In this document: positions 44,641 through 53,648 of the stretch, in pieces
Layout: every line of letters starts with the position of its first letter
Numbering within the stretch: position 1 is the first letter of the stretch
Assembly (NCBI GenBank): GCA_963811225.1
Contig: CAWEQO010000002.1
Coordinates: 1 to 64,000 of the forward strand
From: CAWEQO01 sp963811225
Lineage (GTDB): Bacteria; Chloroflexota; Anaerolineae; Anaerolineales; Anaerolineaceae
Direction of reading: 5' to 3'
DNA length: 64,000 nucleotides
Notes under the pieces: model-generated
Told to the model about the DNA's origin: nothing
Databases searched by the model: none
The model's input: only the letters and a program-made list of their open reading frames with translations
Program-made: the position numbers and the translations under genes

Positions 44641-46133
44641 TAATCCCCCACCCCGGCCATTTGGGCCCGCTCCATCACCTTGCGGAAGTGGTAGCCGTAG
44701 ATCGAGAAGGTGATCGCCAGGGGGAACTTCTTGGGGTGCTTGAAGAGCGTCCAGAAGAACAGGCGCCAGTACTGGGTGCGCTCGACGCCGCGGATGCCGA
44801 GCAGGTAGACCGAGCGGAAGAAGGCCATGATCTCGGACAGCTCGAGGTGGGCGCGGGTGTTGTCGATGGCGTAGGCGCTGAGGAAGGTCTTGACGCGCTC
44901 GTAGAAGAGCTTGGGACCGTAGATGGACGACATGATCTGGTCGTAGCCCTGCTTGAGGATCTCGATGTCCATCTTGGGGATGATGTTGGTGGTGCCGTCG
45001 ACGTTATCGCCGGTCATCTGGTCGAGCAGGCGGCCTTCCTTCTCGAGCCGTTCGTACAGGCGGGTGCCGTAGGGGGCCTGCAGCAGGCCGACCATGGCGG
45101 AGACGATGCCGCTCTCTTGGATGAACTCGATCTGGCGCTGGAAGATGGCCGGGGTGTCGGAGTCGAAGCCGACGATGAAGCCGCCCATCACCTGCAGGCC
45201 GCGCTGGTGCAGAAGCTTGACGCTTTCAACCAGGTTGCGGCCCTTGTTCTGGGTCTTGTTGCACTCGGCCAGGCTGAGCTCGTCGGGGGTCTCGATGCCC
45301 ACGAAGACCGAGCGGAAGCCGGCCGCCACCATCATCTGCATCAACTCCTCGTCGTCGGCCAGGTTGATGGAGGCCTCGGTGATGAAGTTGCAGCCGGTCT
45401 TGCCCTTGCGCCACTCGACCAGGGCGGGCAGCACCTCTTGCTTGAGGATGCGCTTGTTGCCGATGAAATTGTCGTCGACGAAGAAGACGCCGCGCCGCCA
45501 GCCCAGGTCGTAGATGCGGTCGAGCTCGGCCACGATCTGTGCGGCGGATTTGACGCGTGGGATGTGCCCGAGCAGGGCCGTGATGTTGCAGAAGTCGCAG
45601 TTGAAGGGGCAGCCGCGCGAGAACTGAATGGAGAGCGAGTCGTACTTGCGCATATCGATCAGTTCCCAGGCGGGCATGGGGGTGGTGTGCATATCGGCGT
45701 AGTCGCCGGTCTGGTACACGCGCTGCGGCTCGCCTCGTTCCAGGTCGGCCAGGAAGGGCGGCAGGGTCAACTCGGCCTCGTTGAGGATGAAGTGGTCGAC
45801 ATCCGGGAAGCGCTCGTACTCGCCGGTGAAGATCGGGCCGCCTGCCACGATCTTCACGCCGGCCTGTTTGCAGCGGGCGATGACGTTGAAGACCGATTCG
45901 CGCTGGACAACCATGGCCGAGAGGAAGACGTAGTCGGCCCAGGCCAGGTCGCTGTCACGCAGGTCGGTGACGTTGAGGTCCACCAAGCGTTTGTTCCACT
46001 CTCGGGGGAGCATGGCGGCGACGGTGATCAGCCCCAGCGGCGGCTGAGAGGATTTCTTCTGGATGAAGCTCAGGGCGTGTTTGAAGCTCCAAAAAGTATC
46101 GGGGAATTCTGGGTAAACCAACAAGATATTCAT
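44640..46133 (-). CDS. B12-binding radical SAM protein (DUF4070)
   Basis: A 497-residue enzyme. Residues 1-150 are a B12-binding-type Rossmann domain (MNILLVYPEFPDTFW; IVAGGPIFTGEYE), followed by a radical SAM domain with the CxxxCxxC cluster Cys175, Cys179, Cys182 (SRGCPFNCDFCN), FVDDNFIGNKR and GFIVGFDSD, and a C-terminal DUF4070-like region (APYGTRLYERLEKEGRLL...GYDQIMSSIYGPKLFYERV). The same architecture is found in the hopanoid methylase HpnP and other cobalamin-dependent methylases; a methylation or C-C bond reaction on a lipid is plausible, not proven. No clear ribosome site at this start. Confidence 0.92.
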   Translation of the reverse strand: MNILLVYPEFPDTFWSFKHALSFIQKKSSQPPLGLITVAAMLPREWNKRLVDLNVTDLRDSDLAWADYVFLSAMVVQRESVFNVIARCKQAGVKIVAGGPIFTGEYERFPDVDHFILNEAELTLPPFLADLERGEPQRVYQTGDYADMHTTPMPAWELIDMRKYDSLSIQFSRGCPFNCDFCNITALLGHIPRVKSAAQIVAELDRIYDLGWRRGVFFVDDNFIGNKRILKQEVLPALVEWRKGKTGCNFITEASINLADDEELMQMMVAAGFRSVFVGIETPDELSLAECNKTQNKGRNLVESVKLLHQRGLQVMGGFIVGFDSDTPAIFQRQIEFIQESGIVSAMVGLLQAPYGTRLYERLEKEGRLLDQMTGDNVDGTTNIIPKMDIEILKQGYDQIMSSIYGPKLFYERVKTFLSAYAIDNTRAHLELSEIMAFFRSVYLLGIRGVERTQYWRLFFWTLFKHPKKFPLAITFSIYGYHFRKVMERAQMAGVGD

Positions 46134-46511
46134 GAATAGGGTTCCCTCACTGAGTTAGATGCAGAGCCGGGTTTGCCGGGGGCGCTCCCCGCCCGCCAAC
46201 AAATACAAAGCTCTTGATGGCAGTGTACCCGGTTGCAGCGGGTTGGAGATGGGACTGCGGTCATATTGAGAGTCACGGTTTGGAGTATTACCGCATAATG
46301 GAAGATGTGACCGGTAGAGGCTTAAACGGGCCTGCCACCAAGGGCTCGCGCCGATTTTGGCCGAAGGAGAAAGGGCCGAGGTTGTTTTTCATGGAAATGG
46401 GACTGGTGGGCTGCGTGATCGGGCAAGGGTCGTTATGGATTTTGGTTGTCGAAGATCTTCGGCAAGGGGCAGGTGTAGTTCCGCTCACAGTTACAATGCT
46501 ATAATCGAGGC
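46134..46511. other. gap before the histidine kinase gene
   Basis: 378 bp. Open frames of about 90 codons on both strands lack start signals and family resemblance. The only feature I can support is the kinase promoter at its right end (TATAAT at 46500-46505). Confidence 0.4.
46500..46505 (+). promoter_or_regulatory. TATAAT -10 box giving leaderless start
   Basis: A perfect hexamer with 6 nt to the histidine kinase ATG at 46512; no Shine-Dalgarno between. Confidence 0.55.
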
Positions 46512-47696
46512 ATGGACGCATCCCGGCCACATGTAATGAAGACCGGCACCGGCGCAGACCTGGCATTTGCGGTCGTGCTGCTGGCGTCGTATTTTGCGAC
46601 GTTCAGCGCGATCAAGTCGACCTCGACGCTGAACCTGGTGCTGATGATCGTGCTGGGGATTGCGTACGTGGCGATTGGGATCTACGGCTACGGCTTCTGC
46701 GCGGCGTCGGGGTCGTTTGGTCTGCAGCTGGCATACTTCGCCGTGCAGGTGCCGCTGGGCGGGGTGATCCTGTACCTGGCGAAGGCGGGCGGGTTCAGCG
46801 CCCTGATCCTGCTGCCGCTGGCGGGTCACAGTGTGATGCTGCTGACGCGCAACTGGATGCTGGGGGTGAATGCGGCCATCCTGGCGACGTACCTGCTGGC
46901 GGCCGGGCTGTTCGGCGCAGGCTGGGAGAGCGCCAGCGGCACCTTGCCGACCTTCCTGGCGGGGCAGGTGTTCGTGGTGGCCTTCACCCAGATGGCGATG
47001 AACGAGGAGCGGGCGCGGCGCGAGGTGGAGCGGCTGGTGGGCGAGCTGGAAGTGGCCAACCAGCAGCTGCGCGAGTACGCCCTGCAGGTGGAAGAGCTGG
47101 CGATCGCCCGAGAGCGCAACCGCCTGGCGCGCGAGATCCACGATGGCGTGGGGCATTACCTGACCACCATTCATATGCAGATCCAGGCGGCCCGGGCGGT
47201 CAGCGACAGCGACCCCGACCGGGCGCAAGAGGTGCTGTCGCACGCGCAGAACCTGTCGCAGGAGGCGCTGGCCGACATCCGGCGCTCGGTGGCGGCGCTG
47301 CGCAGTGGGCCCGAGGAGAGCCTGCCGCTGACCAGCCGCATCTACGAGATGGTGAAGAACTACGAGATGGGCGGGCTGTCGGCGGACTTAAAGGTCAGCG
47401 GGAAGCCGCGGCGCATCTCACCGCAGGCCAACCTGACCATCTTCCGGGCGGCACAGGAGGGCCTGAGCAACGCCGGGAAGCACGCCATGGCCAACCAGGT
47501 CAGCATCCTGCTGGACTATTCGGACCCGAAGATCGTGCGCCTGATGATCCAGGACGATGGGCAGGGCGCAGATTGTGTGGATGGAGGTTTTGGATTAATG
47601 GGACTGCGAGAGCGGGTGAATTTATTGGCAGGCGAGTTCAAGGTGGAGACGGCGCCGGGGCAGGGCTTCCGGCTGGTGATCGGGGTGCCGGGATGA
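46512..47696 (+). CDS. NarL-type sensor histidine kinase
   Basis: A 394-residue membrane histidine kinase of the HisKA_3 class. The first 160 residues are five to six membrane segments with almost no external loop, so the signal may be sensed in the membrane. A coiled coil follows (RARREVERLVGELEVANQQLREYALQVEELAIARERNRLAREIHDGVGH), with phospho-acceptor His near 209, then the HATPase domain with QEGLSNAGKHA, DDGQGAD and GFGLMGLRERVNLLAGEF. It phosphorylates the response regulator encoded next; their genes overlap by 4 bp (ATGA). Probably leaderless. Confidence 0.94.
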   Translation: MDASRPHVMKTGTGADLAFAVVLLASYFATFSAIKSTSTLNLVLMIVLGIAYVAIGIYGYGFCAASGSFGLQLAYFAVQVPLGGVILYLAKAGGFSALILLPLAGHSVMLLTRNWMLGVNAAILATYLLAAGLFGAGWESASGTLPTFLAGQVFVVAFTQMAMNEERARREVERLVGELEVANQQLREYALQVEELAIARERNRLAREIHDGVGHYLTTIHMQIQAARAVSDSDPDRAQEVLSHAQNLSQEALADIRRSVAALRSGPEESLPLTSRIYEMVKNYEMGGLSADLKVSGKPRRISPQANLTIFRAAQEGLSNAGKHAMANQVSILLDYSDPKIVRLMIQDDGQGADCVDGGFGLMGLRERVNLLAGEFKVETAPGQGFRLVIGVPG

Positions 47697-48382
47697 GAGC
47701 GATCATCCCAATCTTGATTGTGGACGATCAGGCCCTGTTCCGCGAGGGGCTGCGCACGCTGCTGAGCGTGCAGCCAGACTTCGAGGTGGTGGGTGAGGCG
47801 TCCAACGGGGAAGAGGCGCTGCGACTGGCGGCGAAGCTGCAGCCGGTGGTGGTGCTGATGGACCTGCGCATGCCGGTGCTGGACGGGGTGACCGCCACCC
47901 GGCGGATGCGGTCACAGATGCCGGACTGCCGGGTGATCGTGCTGACCACGTTCGATGACGACGACTATGTGTTCGACGGCCTGCGGGCGGGGGCGGTGGG
48001 CTACCTGCTGAAGGACGTCTCGTCGGACAAGCTGTTCGAGGCGGTGCGGGCGGCGGCACGCGGCGAGTACTTCCTGCTGCCGTCGATCACGTCGAAGGTA
48101 ATGGAGGAGTTCTCGCGGCTGTCGCAGCTGGCGCCGCTGCAGTCGGAGTCGCTGACGGAGCCGCTGTCGATGCGCGAGATGGAGATCTTGAACCTGGTGG
48201 CTACGGGCGCCAGCAACAAGCAAATTGCACAAAACCTGGTAATCGCCGAGGGGACGGTCAAGAACCATCTGACCAACATCCTCAGCAAGCTGGGTGTGAA
48301 GGACCGGATGACAGCTGTCTTGAAGGCAAAGGAACTCGGGATATGGAGAGGACCGAAGAAGAACGACGTCACATCGCGCTGA
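47693..48382 (+). CDS. NarL/FixJ-type response regulator
   Basis: A 229-residue response regulator. Receiver domain: IPILIVDDQALFREGLRTLL (acidic pair), phospho-acceptor Asp in LMDLRMPVLDG (about residue 57), TTFDDDDYVFDGLRAGAVGYLLKDV. C-terminal LuxR-type helix-turn-helix: SMREMEILNLVATGASNKQIAQNLVIAEGTVKNHLTNILSKLGVKDRMTAVLKA. It is translationally coupled to the kinase gene and overlaps the membrane protein gene 48343 by 40 bp, so these three are one operon, and the membrane protein is a candidate member of the same response. Confidence 0.95.
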   Translation: MRAIIPILIVDDQALFREGLRTLLSVQPDFEVVGEASNGEEALRLAAKLQPVVVLMDLRMPVLDGVTATRRMRSQMPDCRVIVLTTFDDDDYVFDGLRAGAVGYLLKDVSSDKLFEAVRAAARGEYFLLPSITSKVMEEFSRLSQLAPLQSESLTEPLSMREMEILNLVATGASNKQIAQNLVIAEGTVKNHLTNILSKLGVKDRMTAVLKAKELGIWRGPKKNDVTSR

Positions 48383-49200
48383 GCGCGCACACGCTGCGGA
48401 CCCGCCTGGGTGTCTTTTTGATCGTGATGGGCCTGGCCATTTTGCTCGACCTGTACCTGAAGACCGGCTGGCTGACGCTGGCGGTCGTGGCGCTGGTGGG
48501 GCTCGGCTCGCTGGCGGGCAGCTTGCTGTTCCACCGCTGGGGCTGGATGATCGCCGGGTGCCTGGTGAGCGGGCTGGGGGTCGGGGCGCTGGCCGGGCTG
48601 TCGCCGCTGTTCCGGCTGTCGGGATGGGCGCGGGCAGGCGATCTGCTGACCGCGTTCGGGGCGGCCTGGCTGCTGGCGGCGCTGCTGTCGTGGGTGGTGT
48701 TCCAGCGCAAGGCGTGGTGGGCGCTGGCGCCGGGCGGGGTGATCCTGCCGGCGGGGCTGGCGCTGGCGAGCGGCTCGCTCAACCTGGTGGGGTTGGCGCT
48801 GTACATTTCAGTGGGCTTGGGGCTGGCGCTGCTGGCCTGGGGGCTGCTGGAGCGGCTGTTCGGGCTGATCATCCCGGGCTGCTTGCTGCTGGGGATCGGG
48901 CCGGGGCTGTATGCGGGTTGGGGGCCGCAAGCCGAGCCGAACGGGCTGGTGCAGACGGGGGTCATGCTGGTGGGGTTTGCGCTGGGGTGGGCGCTGGTGA
49001 CGGTGTTCTCGCGGCGGGTGACGCACAAGTTCGTGTGGTGGCCGCTGATCCCGGGGGGCGTGCTGGCGATGGTGGGCTGGGGGCTGTACATCGGCGGCGA
49101 CCCTGGCAATGCGCTGGGCTTCATCGGGAACACAGGCTCGATCGGGCTGATCCTGTTCGGAGCGTATTTGATCTTACTGCGGCGGGGGATCCAGAAGTAG
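48343..49200 (+). CDS. polytopic membrane protein in TCS operon
   Basis: A 285-residue protein with about eight to nine hydrophobic segments (LGVFLIVMGLAILLDLYLK, LAVVALVGLGSLAGSLLF, LLTAFGAAWLLAALLSWVVF, repeated GGVILPAGLALASG and GGVLAMVGWGLYIGG blocks that suggest an internal duplication). No family recognised. The start lies inside the response regulator gene (40-bp overlap), with GGATATGGAGAGG as a weak ribosome site, so it is co-translated with it. It may be a sensor partner or an output of the kinase-regulator pair; the sequence does not decide. Confidence 0.8.
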   Translation: MERTEEERRHIALSAHTLRTRLGVFLIVMGLAILLDLYLKTGWLTLAVVALVGLGSLAGSLLFHRWGWMIAGCLVSGLGVGALAGLSPLFRLSGWARAGDLLTAFGAAWLLAALLSWVVFQRKAWWALAPGGVILPAGLALASGSLNLVGLALYISVGLGLALLAWGLLERLFGLIIPGCLLLGIGPGLYAGWGPQAEPNGLVQTGVMLVGFALGWALVTVFSRRVTHKFVWWPLIPGGVLAMVGWGLYIGGDPGNALGFIGNTGSIGLILFGAYLILLRRGIQK

Positions 49201-49527
49201 GGCCGGTTCACAGGTCCTTGGAATTCTGGAATTCCAGGGGATGGCGTTCGTCAGGGATCGAACAGGGTTATAACAGCTGCCAGGCGATACCCTGGGCGGG
49301 GTCGAGAGCGATTTGAAGCGATTACCGTTCGCAAATCGAGCTAGAGGGAGAATGCGCGCGAATGAAAGAGAATAAGAGCGCGAATCGGGTAGACGAAAGA
49401 CCAGATTTAAGCCGTTTTGCGCAGTTTTGCCTTTCGTCTACCGATGGTTCGCAAAGCCGGTACAATCGAGAGCAAAAAAGATGTATAATAGCGTTGAGAA
49501 GCGTAAACGAGAGGTTTTAAAGGTACT
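49201..49527 (+). promoter_or_regulatory. CRISPR leader region with hairpin and -10 box
   Basis: This 327-bp gap has no gene. A hairpin with 12-bp arms GGTAGACGAAAG / CTTTCGTCTACC lies at 49388-49442. After it comes an A-rich stretch with TATAAT at 49484-49489, about 38 nt before the first repeat. Position at the end with perfect repeats, opposite the degenerate end, marks it as the leader; no good -35 is seen. Confidence 0.6.
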
Positions 49528-49773
49528 GTTGGAATCACTATGCCCCGTCTAAGGGGATTGAAACTTACCAGCATGTTCATAGCTCAGATGCTCGTACAGT
49601 TGGAATCACTATGCCCCGTCTAAGGGGATTGAAACTTCGGCTTGACGTGGCGATGCAGCACTCGTCCCATGTTGGAATCACTATGCCCCGTCTAAGGGGA
49701 TTGAAACTCTGCAGTCGCATCGAGTTGGCGTGATCATGTGGTCATGGTTGGAATCACTATGCCCCGTCTAAGG
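49528..49773 (+). CRISPR. CRISPR array, leader-proximal segment
   Basis: 37-bp repeats starting GTTGGAATCACTATGCCCCG and ending GGGGATTGAAAC, at 49528-49564, 49599-49635, 49671-49707, and a fourth cut after 27 bp at 49773 by an insertion sequence. Spacers are 34, 35 and 39 bp. The CCCC/GGGG pair forms a short stem; the ATTGAAAC end is typical of type I and III systems. No cas gene is in the window. Confidence 0.95.
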
Positions 49774-51628
49774 AGGGTTAGACGAGTCAGGACTGGTTAC
49801 GGGACTGATTACGCTTGGGGCGAAAAAAGCGTAACCAGTCAAATGACTGATTACGCCTGAATATGAGCACCTCCCCCATTCTTTAACAATTCAGTCGGAT
49901 TCTCGCTGGCGGTTGCGGATGCGCTGCAGCAGGCGCAAGTTGATCAAAATGTAGATCAAGGTGTTCTGATTGGTGATGGCTGCGCCGTTGCGGAGATAGG
50001 GCCGTTCGACGCCCAGGGCTTTCGCCTGGCTGTTAATCCGCTCGGTGGCCGTGCGCTGGTTGTAGACTGCCTTGTAGGCTTCACTATCCCGATCCAAGGT
50101 GTAGCGCAGGCGTGCGCCGATGCTGGTGGGTAGATCGGCTGTGCAGCCGCCTTTGGCCCAGTTCTTGTGATTCTTGGGACAGGCCTGGCCGGTTGCCTGT
50201 GGAAACAGCAGCGGGCAGGTGTATTTACCGCGCTCGTGGGGGATGATCGAGCGGGTGCGGTCAGTGAAGACGGTCTTGAGCGGCATCGGAAGATGGGCTG
50301 CGCACAGCGGCAAGCCGTCTGGGCTGAACTGGCGTCCCTTGGCCTTGTAGCCACCCTTTTCGCTAAAAGGCACGGCAGCGAAAGCCTCCGGATCCTCGTC
50401 GCGGTGGAAGTGAGCGTAAACGTACCAGGCGTCGAAGGCAGCATCGAAAGTACCCCAGCGCGGGCGGAAGCCCAAACGCTGCTCGGTGACTTCCATGAGG
50501 GGGAAGAAGTAGGTAACGTCGCCCTGATCGAAGGTTTGGGTCAGCTCCGCCAGCACGATTTCACCCCAGCCCGGCGCTTTGGCCACGACCACCCCTGAAC
50601 CGTAGCCCCAGTAGAACTCGCCCACCGGCCGGTCTTTCGCCGGGACAGGGTTTTGTGTAGGTGTGGAAGCGGGTGGCTCGTCCCCTGCTTTGCGCCGGTT
50701 GTGGCGGCGTTTGCAGCCCAACTTGCAGTCTGGGTCGCCCGGTGGCTGCTTGGTCTTGTCGAAACGATCTTCCACGTAGGCTTTGGGATTGTTCTCCTTG
50801 ACCCAGGCCAGGATGTGCTTGGTGTCCAGGGAGATGCAGTCGCCGGTTTGCACCCCTTCGGCAGCCAGCGCTGCTCGGATCAGGCGAACGCTGTCGGCCA
50901 GCAAGAACTGCAATACCTGGTTGGGCATCTCGCGCAGCAGGCGGGTCAGGTGGCGGGTGGTCGGGAGGCTGTCTTGAACCGCAAAGCCGAAGCTGCCGGG
51001 GTTTGAAATCGACAGCGGAAAGCCGAGCAGCCAGATCAATTCGGGGTGTTCGGATAAGAAAAGCCGCAGATCGCCCATCGATTTTTTGTCCTCGTTCAGC
51101 TTGAGTAAACAGGCGGCTATGAAACTGGCGTAGGGGATGGTGGGCTGCCCCCAGTTGCGCTGGAGGTCACGCTCCGGTAAACGATCCCAGGCCAGAGGAC
51201 CGAGCAGGTCCAGGCAGCGCTGTGCGAGCGGGGATTCTTGAACGAAGCGCGGGAGCCGTTCCGGATGCGTCCAGGCGGTATGCAGATCGAGTTGAGTGGG
51301 CGGGCGGGCTGCCACTGCGTGCTTCAGGGCGTGCTGAAGCTGGGTAAATCGAGATACAATAGGCGTGCCGATCATGTTTTTCGCTCCTTTCGGGTCAAAA
51401 CTGAGTGTGGTAACCCAATTTTAGCCTGGAGAGCGGGGCATGGCGGCAGCGTAATCAGTCCTCGTGACTGATTACGCTTTTTCCAAGAGAGCCGGGGACT
51501 GGTTCCGGACTGATTACGCTTTAGCGTAATCAGTGAATTGACTGGTTACGTTTTGGGGATTTCGGTATAGAATAATAGAGGACTCGTTACGCTTCGGCGT
51601 AACCAGTCATTTGACTCGTCGAAGCCTC
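49774..51628 (-). mobile_element. IS element inserted in a CRISPR repeat
   Basis: About 1855 bp. It interrupts repeat 4: TCTAAGG is present at 49767-49773 and again at 51629-51635 (7-bp target duplication), and joining the flanks rebuilds a perfect 37-bp repeat. Ends are imperfect inverted repeats sharing GACGAGTCA (about 49781-49789 and 51612-51620). Both ends also carry several GACTGRTTACGC words in both orientations, which may be transposase sites. Confidence 0.88.
49891..51375 (-). CDS. DDE transposase of the IS element
   Basis: A 494-residue transposase with an IS1182/IS4-like DDE layout: an N-terminal helical region (PTIPYASFIAACLLKLNEDKKSMGDLRLFLSEHPELIWLLGFP), then ISLDTKHILAWVKENNP (first Asp), a Cys/His-rich stretch (CKLGCKRRHNRRKAG), FDAAFDAWYVYAHFHRD (second Asp) and the final NQRTATERINSQAKALG in which Glu completes the triad. 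It moves the element that splits CRISPR repeat 4. AAGGAG is well placed before the ATG. The frame is intact, so the insertion may be recent or active. Confidence 0.9.
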   Translation of the reverse strand: MIGTPIVSRFTQLQHALKHAVAARPPTQLDLHTAWTHPERLPRFVQESPLAQRCLDLLGPLAWDRLPERDLQRNWGQPTIPYASFIAACLLKLNEDKKSMGDLRLFLSEHPELIWLLGFPLSISNPGSFGFAVQDSLPTTRHLTRLLREMPNQVLQFLLADSVRLIRAALAAEGVQTGDCISLDTKHILAWVKENNPKAYVEDRFDKTKQPPGDPDCKLGCKRRHNRRKAGDEPPASTPTQNPVPAKDRPVGEFYWGYGSGVVVAKAPGWGEIVLAELTQTFDQGDVTYFFPLMEVTEQRLGFRPRWGTFDAAFDAWYVYAHFHRDEDPEAFAAVPFSEKGGYKAKGRQFSPDGLPLCAAHLPMPLKTVFTDRTRSIIPHERGKYTCPLLFPQATGQACPKNHKNWAKGGCTADLPTSIGARLRYTLDRDSEAYKAVYNQRTATERINSQAKALGVERPYLRNGAAITNQNTLIYILINLRLLQRIRNRQRESD

Positions 51629-51950
51629 TCTAAGGGGATTGAAACTCAGTGACGTTGAACAGATCTGCGACCTGTGCACGAGTTGGAATCACTATGCCCC
51701 GTCTAAGGGGATTGAAACTCGCGGTGATATTGCCGTCCACTGACCCGCTCGTAGTTGTTGGAATCACTATGCCCCGTCTAAGGGGATTGAAACGACCGGC
51801 TTTGCCAGCGTTCGCTCATCTCGCCTGGTTGGAATCACTATGCCCCGTCTAAGGGGATTGAAACAATACGATTACGCATTGCGAACTTATTGGTACGCAT
51901 GTTGAAATCACTATGCCCCGTCTAAGGGGATTGAAACTTCAGCTGACACA
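51629..51950 (+). CRISPR. CRISPR array, middle segment
   Basis: Continues the same array: the end of split repeat 4 (51629-51645), full repeats at 51682-51718, 51757-51793, 51828-51864 and 51901-51937 (the last with GTTGAAATC at its start), spacers of 36, 38, 34 and 36 bp. The 13 bp after the last repeat are the first part of a spacer interrupted by the IS21-type element. Confidence 0.95.
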
Positions 51951-52067
51951 TGTCATTGACCGTGCTAGACTTTACCAGTCATAGCCGGACGCATGTTTAC
52001 CAGGCGTAGTCGGACGAGTGTTTACCACCCATGATCGGACGGATGTTTACCAGAAAGGGGTCAAGCT

Positions 52068-53648
52068 ATGGCACAATTCCTTCGGACAAGAAACTGCCTG
52101 GAGGAGAAAACCATGGAGCATATCCATATGAACCATTTACGTGATCTAATTCAACGGCTAAGAGCAGGCGAAAGTGAACGGCGCATCGCCCAAGATATGG
52201 GTCTATCCCGCCCAACGATCCATAAATACCATGAATTGACCAGACAAGAAGGGTATCTGGAACCGGGGGCCTTGATCCCGGATGATGCGACTTTGCAGAA
52301 GGTATTCGGACCTGGGCCGAAACCGCCCAAGATCGTCTCTAGCTTGGAGCCGTATGGGGAGGTCGTGAAATCTATGCGCCAGCAAGGGATGGAAATGGTG
52401 GCCATCTGGCAGCGTCTGAAAGAAGATTATCACTACTCCGGCAGCTATAGCGCAGTTCGCCGTTACGTGGCTCATCTGGAGCCAGCCCCAATGGAAGTCT
52501 TTGTGCGCGTCCACACCCCGGCCGGGGAAGAAATGCAGGTCGATTTTGGGTCGGTGGGGCCCTTGTTTGACCCCCTCAGCGGGCAAATCCGCACCGCCTA
52601 TGCCTTTGTGGCCACCTTAGGCTACAGCCGCCACCAATATGCCGAACTGGTCTTTGATCAAAAAGTGACCACCTGGATCAGCGTCCACCGGCGGGCCTTT
52701 GAATATTTCGGGGGTGTCCCGCGCCGCGTGGTTCCGGATAACTTGAAGGCAGCCGTGCTCAAAGTTCTGGTTCAGGATGCGGTCTTAGGCGAGGCGTATC
52801 GCCAGATGGCGCTGTACTACGGGTTTTTGATCAGCCCGACCCGGCCGCGCACGCCCCGTCACAAAGGCAAAGTGGAAAATGGCGTCCATTATGTGCAACG
52901 CAATTTCATGGCCGGGCAAGCCTTTGCCGATATCGATTGTGCCAACCGCCATTTGAAGACCTGGATCCGGGAAGTGGCCGGGGTGCGCGATCACGGCACC
53001 ACTCATGAAGCCCCGTTGAAGTTATTCAAGGAAGCGGAACAAAGCGCTCTGCTAAAATTGCCGCCAGAGCCGTTCAGCCTGTGTGAAATTCGCACTGCCA
53101 AAGTGCATCCGGACTGCCATGTGGTCGTTTCGGGCAGTTTCTATTCGGCTCCGTATGCTTATGTGGGTCAAAAGCTGGATGTGTATGTGCGTGACCGGGT
53201 GGTGGAGTTATATCTGGGCCAAAAACTGGTCGCGACCCACCTCCGATGCGCCAAGCCTGGTCAGTGGCAAACTCACATCGAGCATTATCCAGCCCAGAAG
53301 GCGGCCTTCTTGCAGCGCACGCCCGACTTCTGTCGCCAATTGGCTGCCCGGTTAGGCCCGGCCAGCAGCCAGGTGGTGGAGACGCTGTTTTCCGAACGAC
53401 CTTTAGACCATCTGCGCTCGGTGCAGGCCATCTTGAAACTGGAGGAAACGGTGGGAGCGGCCCGCTTAGAAGCCGCATGTGCGCGCGCTGTGCATTATGG
53501 TGATCCACACTATCGGCGCATCAAGCAAATTCTCAATGCCGCCCTCGATCGGGAACCCCTGCCCGGGGCCTCCTCCCCGCCAGCCCCCAGCAAGGAGCAC
53601 ACCTTTGCCCGGCCCCCGGCCGACTTTTTCCCACAGGTAACCACATGA
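52068..53648 (+). CDS. istA: IS21 transposase IstA
   Basis: A 526-residue IS21-type transposase. N-terminal helix-turn-helix (HLRDLIQRLRAGESERRIAQDMGLSRPTIHKYHEL), then the DDE integrase core: PAGEEMQVDFGSVGPLFDP (first Asp), GVPRRVVPDNLKAAV (second Asp, DN) and PRHKGKVENGVHYVQRNF (Glu), followed by the C-terminal beta-barrel. It cuts and joins element ends, with IstB as helper. Its stop overlaps istB by 4 bp (ATGA). The frame is intact. Confidence 0.97.
   Translation: MAQFLRTRNCLEEKTMEHIHMNHLRDLIQRLRAGESERRIAQDMGLSRPTIHKYHELTRQEGYLEPGALIPDDATLQKVFGPGPKPPKIVSSLEPYGEVVKSMRQQGMEMVAIWQRLKEDYHYSGSYSAVRRYVAHLEPAPMEVFVRVHTPAGEEMQVDFGSVGPLFDPLSGQIRTAYAFVATLGYSRHQYAELVFDQKVTTWISVHRRAFEYFGGVPRRVVPDNLKAAVLKVLVQDAVLGEAYRQMALYYGFLISPTRPRTPRHKGKVENGVHYVQRNFMAGQAFADIDCANRHLKTWIREVAGVRDHGTTHEAPLKLFKEAEQSALLKLPPEPFSLCEIRTAKVHPDCHVVVSGSFYSAPYAYVGQKLDVYVRDRVVELYLGQKLVATHLRCAKPGQWQTHIEHYPAQKAAFLQRTPDFCRQLAARLGPASSQVVETLFSERPLDHLRSVQAILKLEETVGAARLEAACARAVHYGDPHYRRIKQILNAALDREPLPGASSPPAPSKEHTFARPPADFFPQVTT

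Noticed and set aside
44661..46139. 492-codon plus-strand frame
   Set aside because: Antisense to the B12 radical SAM gene and compositionally a shadow.
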